Counted from the stretch's first letter, positions 39,335-46,685 are shown. The stretch is DNA of 64,000 bases from Candidatus Jettenia caeni (GCA_000296795.1 BAFH01000003.1:1612401-1676400), one strand, 5' to 3'. Notes: a model not told the origin generated them from the sequence alone. Numbers and translations are program-made.

Positions 39335-39490
39335 TTATAGTATCCAAAGAATGAAACTAAACATAGTATCAACTGAAGAAAGACTACCCTGCCTGTCATT
39401 GCGAGGGTTTTTTCCGAAGCAATCCCAAAGGCAGAGATTGCAGAGCCTGTTCCGAGCGTATCAGCGAGGAATCTCCTGTCGCTGATATGC
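39335..39490 (-). mobile_element. Degenerate copy of the CATTGCGAGG MITE
   Basis: 39335-39395 matches the right 60 bp of the element at 32007-32237 in inverted orientation, followed by GTCATTGCGAGGG...CCGAAGCAATC. The second half of the palindrome is decayed. It lies in the 38865-39595 gap, which otherwise holds AT-rich sequence and a 12-codon frame at 39254 (MITEKISKVFYS) with a good AAAGGAAG site that stops immediately; this may be a promoter-proximal gene remnant. No real gene is apparent there. Confidence 0.65.
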
Positions 39491-39595
39491 TATCTCTACA
39501 GTTTATAGCATAAGGATTATAATGCAGGTGAGGTGAAACTTGTGAAAAGTTTTGCAAGCTAATAGCAATCTGATATTTCATAGAGGAGAAGAATA

Positions 39596-40933
39596 ATGAA
39601 TTATCTCTTACAATTCAGAGTTAAATCTGTAGGATTTCTTACTCTCGTTGTCTCTTTTACCGGACTAATTTGGTTCACGGGTTGTACAATACACACGGAG
39701 ATGGTAGCTACTCCTCATAAAGAAACAATTCCAGAGTCGGCTGCAGCAACAATGAAGATTGAGCGGGGAATTACGGACGAATCCTTAAGGTGTATAGTAT
39801 GCCATGAAGAGCGAGGCGTAACTCACGGCTGGATTGCCGATTGGGAGGCCAGCGCACATGCCAGGAATGGTGTGGGATGTGAGGCATGTCATATTAACCC
39901 TGAGGGAGAACCGGTGGTAAAAGAAGCTGTTGAACTAGAGTATCTCCACACCGACGGAAGCAATTGTGAGGATAAGAGGGTACATCTCCGGGTCATTGCT
40001 GGCAACTGTGGGGAATGTCATACCAAACAGTACAAAGAATTCATAAAGAGCCGCCATTCCATTGGATGGGAGAGGATGTTAGCGTATGGTCACGATACGG
40101 GGCTTTCCAAAGATATCCGTTTAGCCAGGTGCGAACAGTGCCATAATATTCAATTTAAATGTGATTCGTGCCACACAAGACATACCTTCAGTGCCCTTGA
40201 GGCAAAAACTCCCGAGGTCTGCCGGACGTGTCATACGGGGCAGGACCACCCGCATTATGATATGTACATTTCTTCCAAACATGGGACCGTATATACTGCA
40301 ACCCAAACCAATATATTAAAAGAATCTCAATCAATCAAGGCATTACGTGCGCCAGTGTGTATTACCTGTCATATGCCCGAGGGCAATCATGATATCAGTT
40401 TTGGGCTTGCCTATGCACCGGTAGGAGACGGCTTATCTTATAGTAACCGGGAAGGTATTCCTGTCGGCAAAAACAAGTTAACGAAAAGACGCAGTGATAT
40501 GTTGTCTGTTTGCAATACCTGTCATTCACCGGGTTTTGCTGAGAAAACATTAACGAAGGCTGACGTCGTTCATGAGAAGGTAAATGCCGTTATGGATGAG
40601 GCAAAGAATACTATTCTTGAATTGGAAAAAGAAGGCCTTATCTATTTATCGAATATTAAGAATGCCAAGATGATTGATACCACATCTCCTGTTCATGCCC
40701 TTATTCTTGGGTCTCCGCAATTATATGGTGGATCAAGAATAGAGCGTTTATTTCTCGATATAATTTGTAACGCCGTTGTTGCCTCGAAAGGGGCATACCA
40801 CGTGAATCCCAATTATACATACCTGTATGGACTTGCAGAGATGCAAAAAGGTATGAGTGATATGAAAGAAGAGGCAAAGAACCTACGGGAAGAAGCAGAA
40901 TTCAAGAGAAAGATGGGCAGTAAATTGAGATAA
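39596..40933 (+). CDS. Octaheme hydroxylamine-oxidoreductase-like cytochrome
   Basis: 445 residues with a signal segment ending FTGC, a possible weak lipobox. Eight CXXCH motifs run from Cys66 to Cys306 (CIVCH, CEACH, CGECH, CEQCH, CDSCH, CRTCH, CITCH, CNTCH), the number and density of the HAO family. About 100 residues after the last motif is NPNYTYLYG (Tyr407, 409, 411), the region where HAO enzymes carry the tyrosine cross-linked to the catalytic P460 haem, so a cross-link is possible. A charged helical tail (MKEEAKNLREEAEFKRK) ends the protein. Anammox bacteria have about ten such paralogues acting on hydroxylamine, hydrazine or nitrite; which one this is cannot be told here. The prophage att site begins 1 bp after its stop. 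Confidence 0.82.
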   Translation: MNYLLQFRVKSVGFLTLVVSFTGLIWFTGCTIHTEMVATPHKETIPESAAATMKIERGITDESLRCIVCHEERGVTHGWIADWEASAHARNGVGCEACHINPEGEPVVKEAVELEYLHTDGSNCEDKRVHLRVIAGNCGECHTKQYKEFIKSRHSIGWERMLAYGHDTGLSKDIRLARCEQCHNIQFKCDSCHTRHTFSALEAKTPEVCRTCHTGQDHPHYDMYISSKHGTVYTATQTNILKESQSIKALRAPVCITCHMPEGNHDISFGLAYAPVGDGLSYSNREGIPVGKNKLTKRRSDMLSVCNTCHSPGFAEKTLTKADVVHEKVNAVMDEAKNTILELEKEGLIYLSNIKNAKMIDTTSPVHALILGSPQLYGGSRIERLFLDIICNAVVASKGAYHVNPNYTYLYGLAEMQKGMSDMKEEAKNLREEAEFKRKMGSKLR

Positions 40934-40934
40934 A

Positions 40935-40988
40935 TGCCGAAGAGGGGAGTCGAACCCCTACCGTGTTGCCACGACTAGACCCTGAATC
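40935..40988 (-). other. Prophage left attachment site: 3' half of tRNA-Leu(CAG)
   Basis: Read on the minus strand, 40988 to 40935 gives the anticodon loop TTCAGGG with its 3' stem TCTAG, a variable arm CGTGGCAACACG, the T-arm AGGGGTTCGACTCCCCT and the acceptor CTTCGGC plus discriminator A. The D-arm and 5' anticodon stem are absent: upstream sequence is A-rich and does not pair. A tRNA 3' half running from the anticodon loop is what tyrosine-recombinase integration leaves at one junction. The intact tRNA-Leu should lie at the other end, right of 64000. A 7-bp GCCGGAG (complement at 41011-41017) could still pair with the acceptor; I regard this as chance or remnant. Confidence 0.82.
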
Positions 40989-41173
40989 TTTTTTTGATAG
41001 TTTTCTGTATCTCCGGCGTTTGCGCATACTTAGAATATAACTTCCATTAGTTATAGGGTTTACAAACTATTCTTAATGAAAATAACTGTGTATAACATAC
41101 CATAAAAAGGTTAAAAATCTATTGTAATCTGCCACAAATTTGACACAATAAATTTTACTAACTGTAAATGATT

Positions 41174-41199
41174 GTTGGATTCGCTCCGCTTAATCCAAC
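41174..41199. repeat. GTTGGATT...AATCCAAC palindrome, left
   Basis: GTTGGATT, loop CGCTCCGCTT, AATCCAAC. A shorter-loop copy is at 41590-41610, and the two flank the small gene between them. The rest of 40989-41273 is AT-rich with no gene. Confidence 0.7.
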
Positions 41200-41273
41200 C
41201 TACGGGACTTATGATGAAAAATAAGCTTCATGAATCTATTGACAACTTTATATCAATATGATAGTGTTGTAAT

Positions 41274-41573
41274 ATGACTATTATTACCATACCAAAGATC
41301 CTTCAAGAGAAGCTTACTCCGGAAGGGGCTGAGGCACTCGCTCATGTACTTGAGAAAATCGAGGTACGAAGTGAATCCCACACCCTTCAAATGGCTGAAG
41401 AACGCCTTGAAAAGCGCCTCGCCGTAGAAACCTCCACGCTAAAAGAAGAAATTGCCAAGGTGGATAAACGTATTGAATCGGTTAAGGCTGAACTGATTAA
41501 GTGGATGTTTATCTTCTGGATCGGACAGATCGGGGCACTTTTCGCCATCCTCTTTGCCTTCTTTAAGAAGTAA
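41274..41573 (+). CDS. Small coiled-coil protein with a C-terminal membrane anchor (LA_3696/DUF1640-like)
   Basis: 99 residues. Residues 20-70 are a continuous charged heptad-like helix (EERLEKRLAVETSTLKEEIAKVDKRIESVKAEL) and residues 73-96 a hydrophobic anchor ending in FFKK. This resembles the small tail-anchored coiled-coil proteins grouped as LA_3696 or DUF1640-like, of unknown function. It lies between two copies of a GTTGGATT palindrome, just inside the prophage left end, so it may be a cargo gene. No clear ribosome site; the TAATATG context is AT-rich. Confidence 0.65.
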   Translation: MTIITIPKILQEKLTPEGAEALAHVLEKIEVRSESHTLQMAEERLEKRLAVETSTLKEEIAKVDKRIESVKAELIKWMFIFWIGQIGALFAILFAFFKK

Positions 41574-41589
41574 TTCATTTTCATGATTT

Positions 41590-41610
41590 GTTGGATTCGC
41601 TTAATCCAAC
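41590..41610. repeat. GTTGGATT...AATCCAAC palindrome, right
   Basis: GTTGGATT, CGCTT, AATCCAAC. It overlaps the end region of the convergent minus-strand gene. Confidence 0.7.
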
Positions 41611-41616
41611 TCACTA

Positions 41617-42855
41617 TTACATAACTTTGTTACAATGCCTACATTCTAACGCATTACCCTCAATCCATTTTGAACAATGAGGACATCTTTTCATTGGAAA
41701 TTCACCAGATGCATATCTCGCTTTAAGTTCATCTCGAGAACTCATATTTGAGTTCTCGTCATGAGTCGAAAACGAACAACGACATCCAGGGTGGGTATCT
41801 TTACCCGATATTGGAATTTTATTTATAGTATAAACACCTGACAATTCCTCGCAAAACGAACAAGTATCCAGAGCAGGAGAAAACTCAACTTTTGTGACAT
41901 CATTCTCTTTCCAATCATCTCTTTTTTGTGTTTGTGATGCAATAGACATTAAAGTATGTTGGTAAAGGTATTTTTTTTCTCTTATCATTTTAGCATATAA
42001 AAGTTCCTTTATTTTGCTATAGATGATATTTCTTGTTTCCTTATCATCTGGTTTGATAACATTCAAAAGTGAGTCCTGTATAAATTTTTTGCTTTTACTC
42101 GTAACCTTTTTGATGTTAAATTGTTCAGCAAGTAGTAATAATTCGTTTTTATCTAATTGATGTAGTAATTCATTGATACTCAAGTCTTCGCATTCCATTT
42201 CAAAGGCAAAATAATCATAAGCTGCCTCCCATAGTGCTGGCCATTCACCGGCATCGTAAAACTTTTTATACCACTCATCGTACTTGTCCCATGTAAAATT
42301 GTCGGGGATGTAATTTTTGGCCTTACAGTTTTTAGGGTTTTCTCCTTTTGCTAAAGAGTGGGAAACCTCTTCTATGACTTTTTGAAAAATATCTGGTGTT
42401 AAATTGGTGCCTGCTGCTGTTATATGTTTTGCTTTATCAGCATGTTTCATTCTCGTTATGGTTATTAAATTTTCTCTATCATTGTCTTTTTCAGCTTTCC
42501 TGGGAGTAATAGGAATTATTTTAATAATATTTGTCTTTGGATCGTACTCTTCTTGTGGTGTTAATGGAAATTCATATCTACAATAACGACATCGTACAGC
42601 ATTATCCTGATTGAGTACCCCACATTCAGGACATTGTATGCGAATCTGCTTTTTCTCCTGTGATTTAGGTTGTTTTTTTAACCAATCAAATATTCCCATT
42701 TGTGGTACCCCTTTTTTATCTAAATTTTCTCCTTTTTTACCCATAACTATTGAGGAATCTTCTGTGAATACGAGAGATGATGGGAAGACATAACCACAAT
42801 CGCATTGCATTGCCTCGTCAGGACTAAGCAAGCCACAACAAGGACATTTAACCAT
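41617..42855 (-). CDS. Zinc-ribbon protein with SAP-like and Mu-F-like C-terminal domains
   Basis: 412 residues, perfect AAAGGAGG site. Order: a zinc ribbon (CPCC...CDCG, 4-20), a second ribbon (CPEC...CRYC, about 75-95), a linker, a globular helical part with DKYDEWYKKFYDAGEWPALWEAAYD, a SAP-like helix-hairpin (about 230-265), then a phage Mu gpF-like motif (DTCSFCEELSG ... DTHPGCRCSF, about 335-368) and a third ribbon at the end (CPHC...CRHC). The Mu-F motif normally occurs in capsid-assembly minor head proteins; its pairing with ribbons, in a gene expressed with the repressor, is unusual. Third gene of a leftward operon after the repressor and nuclease genes. Function unknown. Confidence 0.72.
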   Translation of the reverse strand: MVKCPCCGLLSPDEAMQCDCGYVFPSSLVFTEDSSIVMGKKGENLDKKGVPQMGIFDWLKKQPKSQEKKQIRIQCPECGVLNQDNAVRCRYCRYEFPLTPQEEYDPKTNIIKIIPITPRKAEKDNDRENLITITRMKHADKAKHITAAGTNLTPDIFQKVIEEVSHSLAKGENPKNCKAKNYIPDNFTWDKYDEWYKKFYDAGEWPALWEAAYDYFAFEMECEDLSINELLHQLDKNELLLLAEQFNIKKVTSKSKKFIQDSLLNVIKPDDKETRNIIYSKIKELLYAKMIREKKYLYQHTLMSIASQTQKRDDWKENDVTKVEFSPALDTCSFCEELSGVYTINKIPISGKDTHPGCRCSFSTHDENSNMSSRDELKARYASGEFPMKRCPHCSKWIEGNALECRHCNKVM

Positions 42856-42902
42856 GCTAACCTCCTTTCTAAAATTTTACCCCGATTGTCTTACAGTAAT
42901 TT

Positions 42903-43718
42903 TTATATGTTTTCTTCTTTTTCAATAACTATTGATGGTGTTTCGATATTTTCAATTATTTCAGGTTTTTGAGTAGTTGTTGATTCTTCTATTAAAGTTG
43001 GCGTTTCTTTAGTATTCTGTTTTGATTTTGATATTTTTTTCTTTCTCTTGATTTTTACATCTCCTATTTCTTCCCATGCTTCTTTTGATAACATTTCTTT
43101 TATACTGTCTGTGACTTCTTCTTCATCAACATTTATTCCTGTGGCTACCCTTAAGTGCTTCCTAATAATTCTGAGGGTATCTTCTTGAAATATGGCCCGG
43201 ATAATACTTTTTGGTGAAAGGGTTTTGATTCTGAGATAGTAATCTTCCAATTCACCTTTCAGAATGCTTTTTTTATGAAGCAATCCGATGAAATACGCAG
43301 TATCATAAATATCATTCTCAAGAATGTCTACTGACCAAACAAGGTCATTCTGTATGCCATCATTAAAGTTGAGATGATATGCCTGCCAATACCGTCCACT
43401 GGTAAGAATAATCCACTCAACACCAGCGTTTGCAGCATAATTGCTAGCCTGTTCGATATAGCTTTTCCTGAGTTCCATGCCAGCTTGTTTTATTTCTATA
43501 AAGAAGGCTACTTTATTATTGAGTTTAATTGCATAGTCCACATATTTATCTTTAACTGTATGCTCTTTCGAAATTTCTGAAAAGACATCATACCCAAGTG
43601 CATCTTCAAGGAACTTACCGATCCTCATGGACGTTTCCGCTTCATTTATCCCTTGTTCATGTGCCTCTTGAAAAATAGGTATATATTTTTTTAGTACCCT
43701 ACTAATGTCGACCGGCAT
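42903..43718 (-). CDS. PD-(D/E)XK-type nuclease with HSDR_N-like domain
   Basis: About 271 residues from the ATG at 43718, which has AAAAGGAGG upstream; the frame extends to 43787 without support. Residues about 10-150 match the type I restriction R-subunit N-terminal domain: a Glu in an early helix, DYAIKLNNKVAFFIEIKQAG (the D ... E-x-K core), then YAANAGVEWIILTSGRYWQAYHL. No helicase follows, so it is a stand-alone predicted endonuclease. The C-terminus is Lys- and Glu-rich (KIKRKKKISKSKQ). It starts 28 bp after the repressor gene on the same strand, so it should be made in the lysogen; a protective role against other phages is an inference. Confidence 0.75.
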   Translation of the reverse strand: MPVDISRVLKKYIPIFQEAHEQGINEAETSMRIGKFLEDALGYDVFSEISKEHTVKDKYVDYAIKLNNKVAFFIEIKQAGMELRKSYIEQASNYAANAGVEWIILTSGRYWQAYHLNFNDGIQNDLVWSVDILENDIYDTAYFIGLLHKKSILKGELEDYYLRIKTLSPKSIIRAIFQEDTLRIIRKHLRVATGINVDEEEVTDSIKEMLSKEAWEEIGDVKIKRKKKISKSKQNTKETPTLIEESTTTQKPEIIENIETPSIVIEKEENI

Positions 43719-43746
43719 AATAACTCCTCCTTTTCTTAATCTTACC

Positions 43747-44379
43747 TTATCTAAACCTTCTCCTTTTTTCGACAACAACCCCAACAATTCTGAATTCGTC
43801 TTTCTTTACCTCCATTTCCTGGTATTTTTCGTTTAAAGGACGCAGGACGTATTTATCGCCGTACTTCTTTAATTGCTTAAAGGTGCATTCCTCTTGATGG
43901 TTTTTTACGATGACGAAGTCGCCGATCTCTGGCTGGATGTGTGGGTTTACGATGATGATGTCGCCATCGTAGAACAGATCCTCCATGGAGTCGCCTTTGA
44001 CGCGCAGGGCAAAGATGCATTCGCCGGAGACGTCTGACTGGATCCAGGACTCGGCATCCTCGGGGCGAAAGGTTTCGCACGTCTCCGTCCAGCCACCTGC
44101 CTTTACCCAGGAGATTACGGGTATGGGACGGGATTTCTTGAGGAGCGCTGGTTCAATGCCCTCGTATTTCATACCTGTAGGATATAACTCATCTGTTGTC
44201 ATACCCGCAGCATTGGCAAGCTTTTTAAGAATATCAGGGTTTGGCTTGCTTCCCCGCTTTAAATAAGTTCTTAAAGTGCCGTAATTAATACCAGCGGCCA
44301 AAGCAAACTTACTTACATTCCCTTTGTATTTTTCTTTTAATATTTTGTGAAGGTTATTTATAAATTCTTGATTTTTCAT
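43747..44379 (-). CDS. CI/LexA-like phage repressor (HTH plus S24 peptidase)
   Basis: 210 residues. N-terminal XRE-type helix-turn-helix (VSKFALAAGINYGTLRTYLKRG, about 22-43) and C-terminal S24 autoprotease: Ala-Gly cleavage site in WVKAGGW (about 92), nucleophile Ser in VKGDSMEDLFYDGD, catalytic Lys in CTFKQLKKYG. This is the standard design of a prophage repressor that self-cleaves with RecA in DNA damage. Operator-like palindromes lie just upstream at 44395-44440. Probably cotranscribed with the two leftward genes downstream. Confidence 0.9.
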   Translation of the reverse strand: MKNQEFINNLHKILKEKYKGNVSKFALAAGINYGTLRTYLKRGSKPNPDILKKLANAAGMTTDELYPTGMKYEGIEPALLKKSRPIPVISWVKAGGWTETCETFRPEDAESWIQSDVSGECIFALRVKGDSMEDLFYDGDIIIVNPHIQPEIGDFVIVKNHQEECTFKQLKKYGDKYVLRPLNEKYQEMEVKKDEFRIVGVVVEKRRRFR

Positions 44380-44394
44380 TAGTTATAATTTATT

Positions 44395-44440
44395 TTAGCA
44401 ATTGCTCATATTTTATTTGATAGTATTGAGCAATTGTATT
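44395..44440. promoter_or_regulatory. Candidate repressor operators (AGCAATTGCT-type)
   Basis: Two related sites face each other: TTAGCAATTGCTCATA (44395-44410, containing a 10-bp perfect palindrome) and TATTGAGCAATTGTATT (44424-44440). Their centres are about 29 bp apart, they lie 16 bp upstream of the repressor start, and they form a larger inverted repeat. A TTGACA at 44451-44456 could serve rightward transcription. The match to repressor binding is inferred from position. Confidence 0.65.
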
Positions 44441-44465
44441 AATATCTCTATTGACATATGAGAAA

Positions 44466-44684
44466 TCACAGTCTATCTTCGGGACACGTATATATAATTG
44501 CATTTCTTGGTGTCTTAGCCTTTCGGTAGCGCTCAAAGGCTTTTTTTATTTCTTGTTCTGATTCGGGTGTTTTAGGGTGTTCCCGGAGAACGGTTTTGTT
44601 GCAGGTATTACAACATATTGTATCTGTTTTTATTATGAGAGTTTCTTTACCACATTCAGGGCATTTACCTTGTATTTTTGACAT
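44466..44684 (-). CDS. Small zinc-ribbon protein
   Basis: 72 residues with CPEC (8-11) and CNTC (26-29), a typical two-knuckle zinc ribbon, then a charged helix. GGAG lies 7 bp before the ATG. It occupies the space between the repressor operators and the rightward Cro-like gene, on the repressor strand, so it may be transcribed through the operator region. Function unknown; DNA or protein binding is plausible. Confidence 0.6.
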   Translation of the reverse strand: MSKIQGKCPECGKETLIIKTDTICCNTCNKTVLREHPKTPESEQEIKKAFERYRKAKTPRNAIIYTCPEDRL

Positions 44685-44723
44685 AAGTATTCTCCATAAT
44701 TTCTTATAAACAAAAGTGTTACG

Positions 44724-45050
44724 ATGAAAAAAAAGAAACGGATTCTCATTTCAGAGGTGGCACGGCAGGTGTTTCTCCGGCGGAGGGTTACGCCTTTTAA
44801 GCGTTGGATGGAGAAGTATAAGAAGAATTCATTCATTGTTGCAAGGGCGACGGGTCTTTCGGCAAGCGGGGTGAGGAAGGCTTGCAGATATGAAGATATG
44901 ACGAAGAGGACGTGTATGCTGATTGCGAATGCGTGCGGGATTCCTCCTGAAGTAATGATGTTCCCGGAACGGTATGAGAATGCGCATGCTGCAGAACGGG
45001 CTTTTAACGCTATACGGGAGTTCCTCAGCGACATTGAAATTCCTGGCTAG
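44724..45050 (+). CDS. Cro-like HTH protein (predicted early regulator)
   Basis: 108 residues, basic. Residues 35-75 (NSFIVARATGLSASGVRKACRYEDMTKRTCMLIANACGIPPEVMM) read as a lambda-repressor-like helix-turn-helix followed by a short linker as in Cro/CI proteins. It is the first rightward gene opposite the repressor, the usual position of cro. No enzymatic motifs. Confidence 0.65.
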   Translation: MKKKKRILISEVARQVFLRRRVTPFKRWMEKYKKNSFIVARATGLSASGVRKACRYEDMTKRTCMLIANACGIPPEVMMFPERYENAHAAERAFNAIREFLSDIEIPG

Positions 45051-45142
45051 GGTTTTTTAGAGAATCTTGGTGATATGTGGCAAATCACTTTATAGCAAAT
45101 CCAAGAAAAAATAACAAGATATATTATTTGGTGGACGGTGAC

Positions 45143-45469
45143 TTATGATAAATCACATTCTGCCGTGCCGATTTCTACGCCTTTGATTACTGTGTTAAGG
45201 GCGCTCTTGTTTTTCCGTGATACGACGACGCTCGTGATGCTGTGCCCCACAAGGCCCAGGAGTGCGGCGATCCCGACGCCGATGGCGCCGTAGCCGGGCA
45301 CGAATCCGGCGGTATCTTTAACAATATCGCCTGCCACATCCAAGGTTTTTTCAATTTTCGTGTGAGGTTTGCCGTCTTTGCCGAAGACGAGGCCAAATGC
45401 ATCGCATCCGCAGACGGAGAGGAAAAGAAGGATAATGCCTATACTGTAGTACTGTGTGCCGTGTTTCAT
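45143..45469 (-). CDS. Small prophage lipoprotein with Gly/Ala-rich membrane segment
   Basis: 108 residues. Signal peptide ends at the lipobox SVCGC. The mature protein has KDGKPHTKIEK, then a Gly/Ala-rich segment (PGYGAIGVGIAALLGLVG) followed by SRKNKSALNTVIKGVE. The same three blocks, in the same order, occur in the lipoprotein at 62236, so the two are paralogues at opposite ends of the visible prophage. Being oriented leftward among rightward early genes suggests separate expression, perhaps in the lysogen. Function unknown; superinfection exclusion or spanin-like roles are guesses. Confidence 0.6.
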   Translation of the reverse strand: MKHGTQYYSIGIILLFLSVCGCDAFGLVFGKDGKPHTKIEKTLDVAGDIVKDTAGFVPGYGAIGVGIAALLGLVGHSITSVVVSRKNKSALNTVIKGVEIGTAECDLS

Positions 45470-45485
45470 TCTATAATCTCCTTAC

Positions 45486-45513
45486 GTAGAGACGCACAGC
45501 CGTGCGTCTGTAC
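45486..45513. repeat. 28-bp palindromic REP-like repeat
   Basis: GTAGAGACGCACAG paired with CCGTGCGTCTGTAC. Member of the GTAG...(C/G)TAC family, located between divergent prophage genes. Confidence 0.7.
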
Positions 45514-45540
45514 ACGGGTTTAGGAAAGGGGGTGAGGGGT

Positions 45541-45792
45541 ATGATAGCGATACAGAGGGGTAGCAGGGCGGTTGCGATGTATGGAGGCAATGTTATACAT
45601 GAGTTTGACATGAAAGAGTTTAGTAATGAGGAGTTGGTTGAATTGCGGTCGATTTTGTTTGATCAGTTGAGGGAGATGGATGAGGGGCAGGATGTGGTGC
45701 ATGCGTTTATTGAGGAGATTAACGGGTTGTTGAGTGAGCGGATGAATGAGTTGGCTTGCAGCAGGGATAATCCCGTCATCTGTCATCTGTAA
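45541..45792 (+). CDS. Hypothetical early prophage protein
   Basis: 83 residues from the ATG at 45541 (GAAAGGGGGTGAGGGG upstream); the frame is open into the REP palindrome, which I exclude. Acidic, predicted helical in the middle (EELVELRSILFDQLREMDEGQDVVHAFIEEINGLL). No recognised family. First of several small rightward genes with close spacing. Confidence 0.6.
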   Translation: MIAIQRGSRAVAMYGGNVIHEFDMKEFSNEELVELRSILFDQLREMDEGQDVVHAFIEEINGLLSERMNELACSRDNPVICHL

Positions 45793-45796
45793 CGTA

Positions 45797-45826
45797 GTAG
45801 GGAGCGGGTTTGAAACCCGCCCGTAC
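45797..45826. repeat. 30-bp palindromic REP-like repeat
   Basis: GTAGGGAGCGGGTTT with inverted arm AAACCCGCCCGTAC, almost identical to 47498-47526. It starts a few bases after the stop of the upstream gene. Confidence 0.75.
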
Positions 45827-45852
45827 AAAACAGGATGGAGGGGGTGATAACT

Positions 45853-46080
45853 ATGACAAGGATGGTGACTCAGCAGCAGGAGGCAGTGAGCAGGAGGGCT
45901 TGTATTGCGGCAGCAACGGAACAGATGGTGGCGGCGATGGAGGAGTTTGTGCGGATACAGGGGGAGATGACGGTTTGTGAGTGGATGCAGGTGTTTCATG
46001 GGCTGTCGGGGAGGATGCTTGCGACGGGGTTGAAGCAGGATTGGGATTATATGTCCAATTTTACCGGGGGTAAAAAATAG
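45853..46080 (+). CDS. Hypothetical early prophage protein
   Basis: 75 residues from the ATG at 45853, with GGAGGGGG 9 bp upstream; an ATG at 45835 is in frame without a site. Mostly helical, Met- and Gln-rich (EQMVAAMEEFVRIQGEMTVCEWMQVFHGL). No family recognised. Confidence 0.55.
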   Translation: MTRMVTQQQEAVSRRACIAAATEQMVAAMEEFVRIQGEMTVCEWMQVFHGLSGRMLATGLKQDWDYMSNFTGGKK

Positions 46081-46094
46081 AGGGTATCGGGCTT

Positions 46095-46325
46095 ATGGAA
46101 AAATTGCTTACGGTTAAGGAGGTGGCTGAGATACTGAAAAGGTCTCCGGCGCAGGTGAATAGGCTATGCAGGCTGGGGATGATTAAGTTTGTGAGGTTCG
46201 ATTATGAGAGGCTGTTTCTTGAGAAGGATGTGAGGGCATTTGTTGAAAGGTATACGATGCAGAAGGATGCGGAGGAGAATGTTATTAAGAAGAAACGGGG
46301 GAAGGGAAATGGCGCCGGGGTTTAG
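46095..46325 (+). CDS. Excisionase/MerR-type helix-turn-helix protein
   Basis: 76 residues. Residues 4-50 (LLTVKEVAEILKRSPAQVNRLCRLGMIKFVRFDYERLFLEKDVRAFVERY) are the winged HTH_17/excisionase domain. A Lys-rich tail follows. It could be the excisionase directing prophage excision or a small early regulator; the integrase gene is 8 kb away. The next gene's ATG overlaps its 3' end. Confidence 0.7.
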   Translation: MEKLLTVKEVAEILKRSPAQVNRLCRLGMIKFVRFDYERLFLEKDVRAFVERYTMQKDAEENVIKKKRGKGNGAGV

Positions 46326-46674
46326 ATACGAGGATGGCGCGGTGTTTATTTCTTTCAATGAGAAGGAGCGGCGGTTTGCGCTGAAGGACCTGAGCCTTTT
46401 GCAGTTACAGAATCTGAGGTTTTTTTTACATGATCATGTCGGCCTGCCACAGGTGTTTGAATGTCTGTATGAGGTGTATAAGAGGGAAGAGACATGGAAC
46501 GGGATTGGCCCTCAGGGGCAGGGGAGCTATGAAGAACCCTCTGCCTCTGTCCTTTTCGCTGCAGGGACGCAAGGTTTGCGCTCCTGCAATGACCAGGAAG
46601 CGGGGTTGATCCCAGCCACCAGGTGCCTCATCCCTTCTACGCCTGGTGGCAGTTCCCTGGATACAATAATTTAG
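46309..46674 (+). CDS. Hypothetical prophage protein with repeat-derived tail
   Basis: About 121 residues from the ATG at 46309 (GGGGAAGGG upstream), overlapping the previous gene by 17 bp. The first 60 residues (FRYEDGAVFISFNEKERRFALKDLSLLQLQNLRFFLHDHVG) look like a genuine folded unit. From about residue 75 the sequence is low-complexity and derived from a CAGCCACCAGG...CCTGGTGGC inverted repeat, so the original end was probably earlier. Confidence 0.5.
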   Translation: MAPGFRYEDGAVFISFNEKERRFALKDLSLLQLQNLRFFLHDHVGLPQVFECLYEVYKREETWNGIGPQGQGSYEEPSASVLFAAGTQGLRSCNDQEAGLIPATRCLIPSTPGGSSLDTII

Positions 46675-46685
46675 GAGATGAAATT

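Noticed and set aside
39300..39485. Short frame with peptide resembling another frame at 32008-32244
   Set aside because: Both are translations of the same MITE in different copies; similarity comes from repeat DNA.
40935..41018. A complete functional tRNA on the minus strand
   Set aside because: The acceptor can pair with a GCCGGAG at 41011-41017, but the D-arm and 5' anticodon stem are missing and replaced by A-rich sequence.
43877..44080. Arg/His-rich minus frame inside the repressor gene
   Set aside because: Alternate frame of the S24 domain, whose catalytic residues are intact in the main frame.
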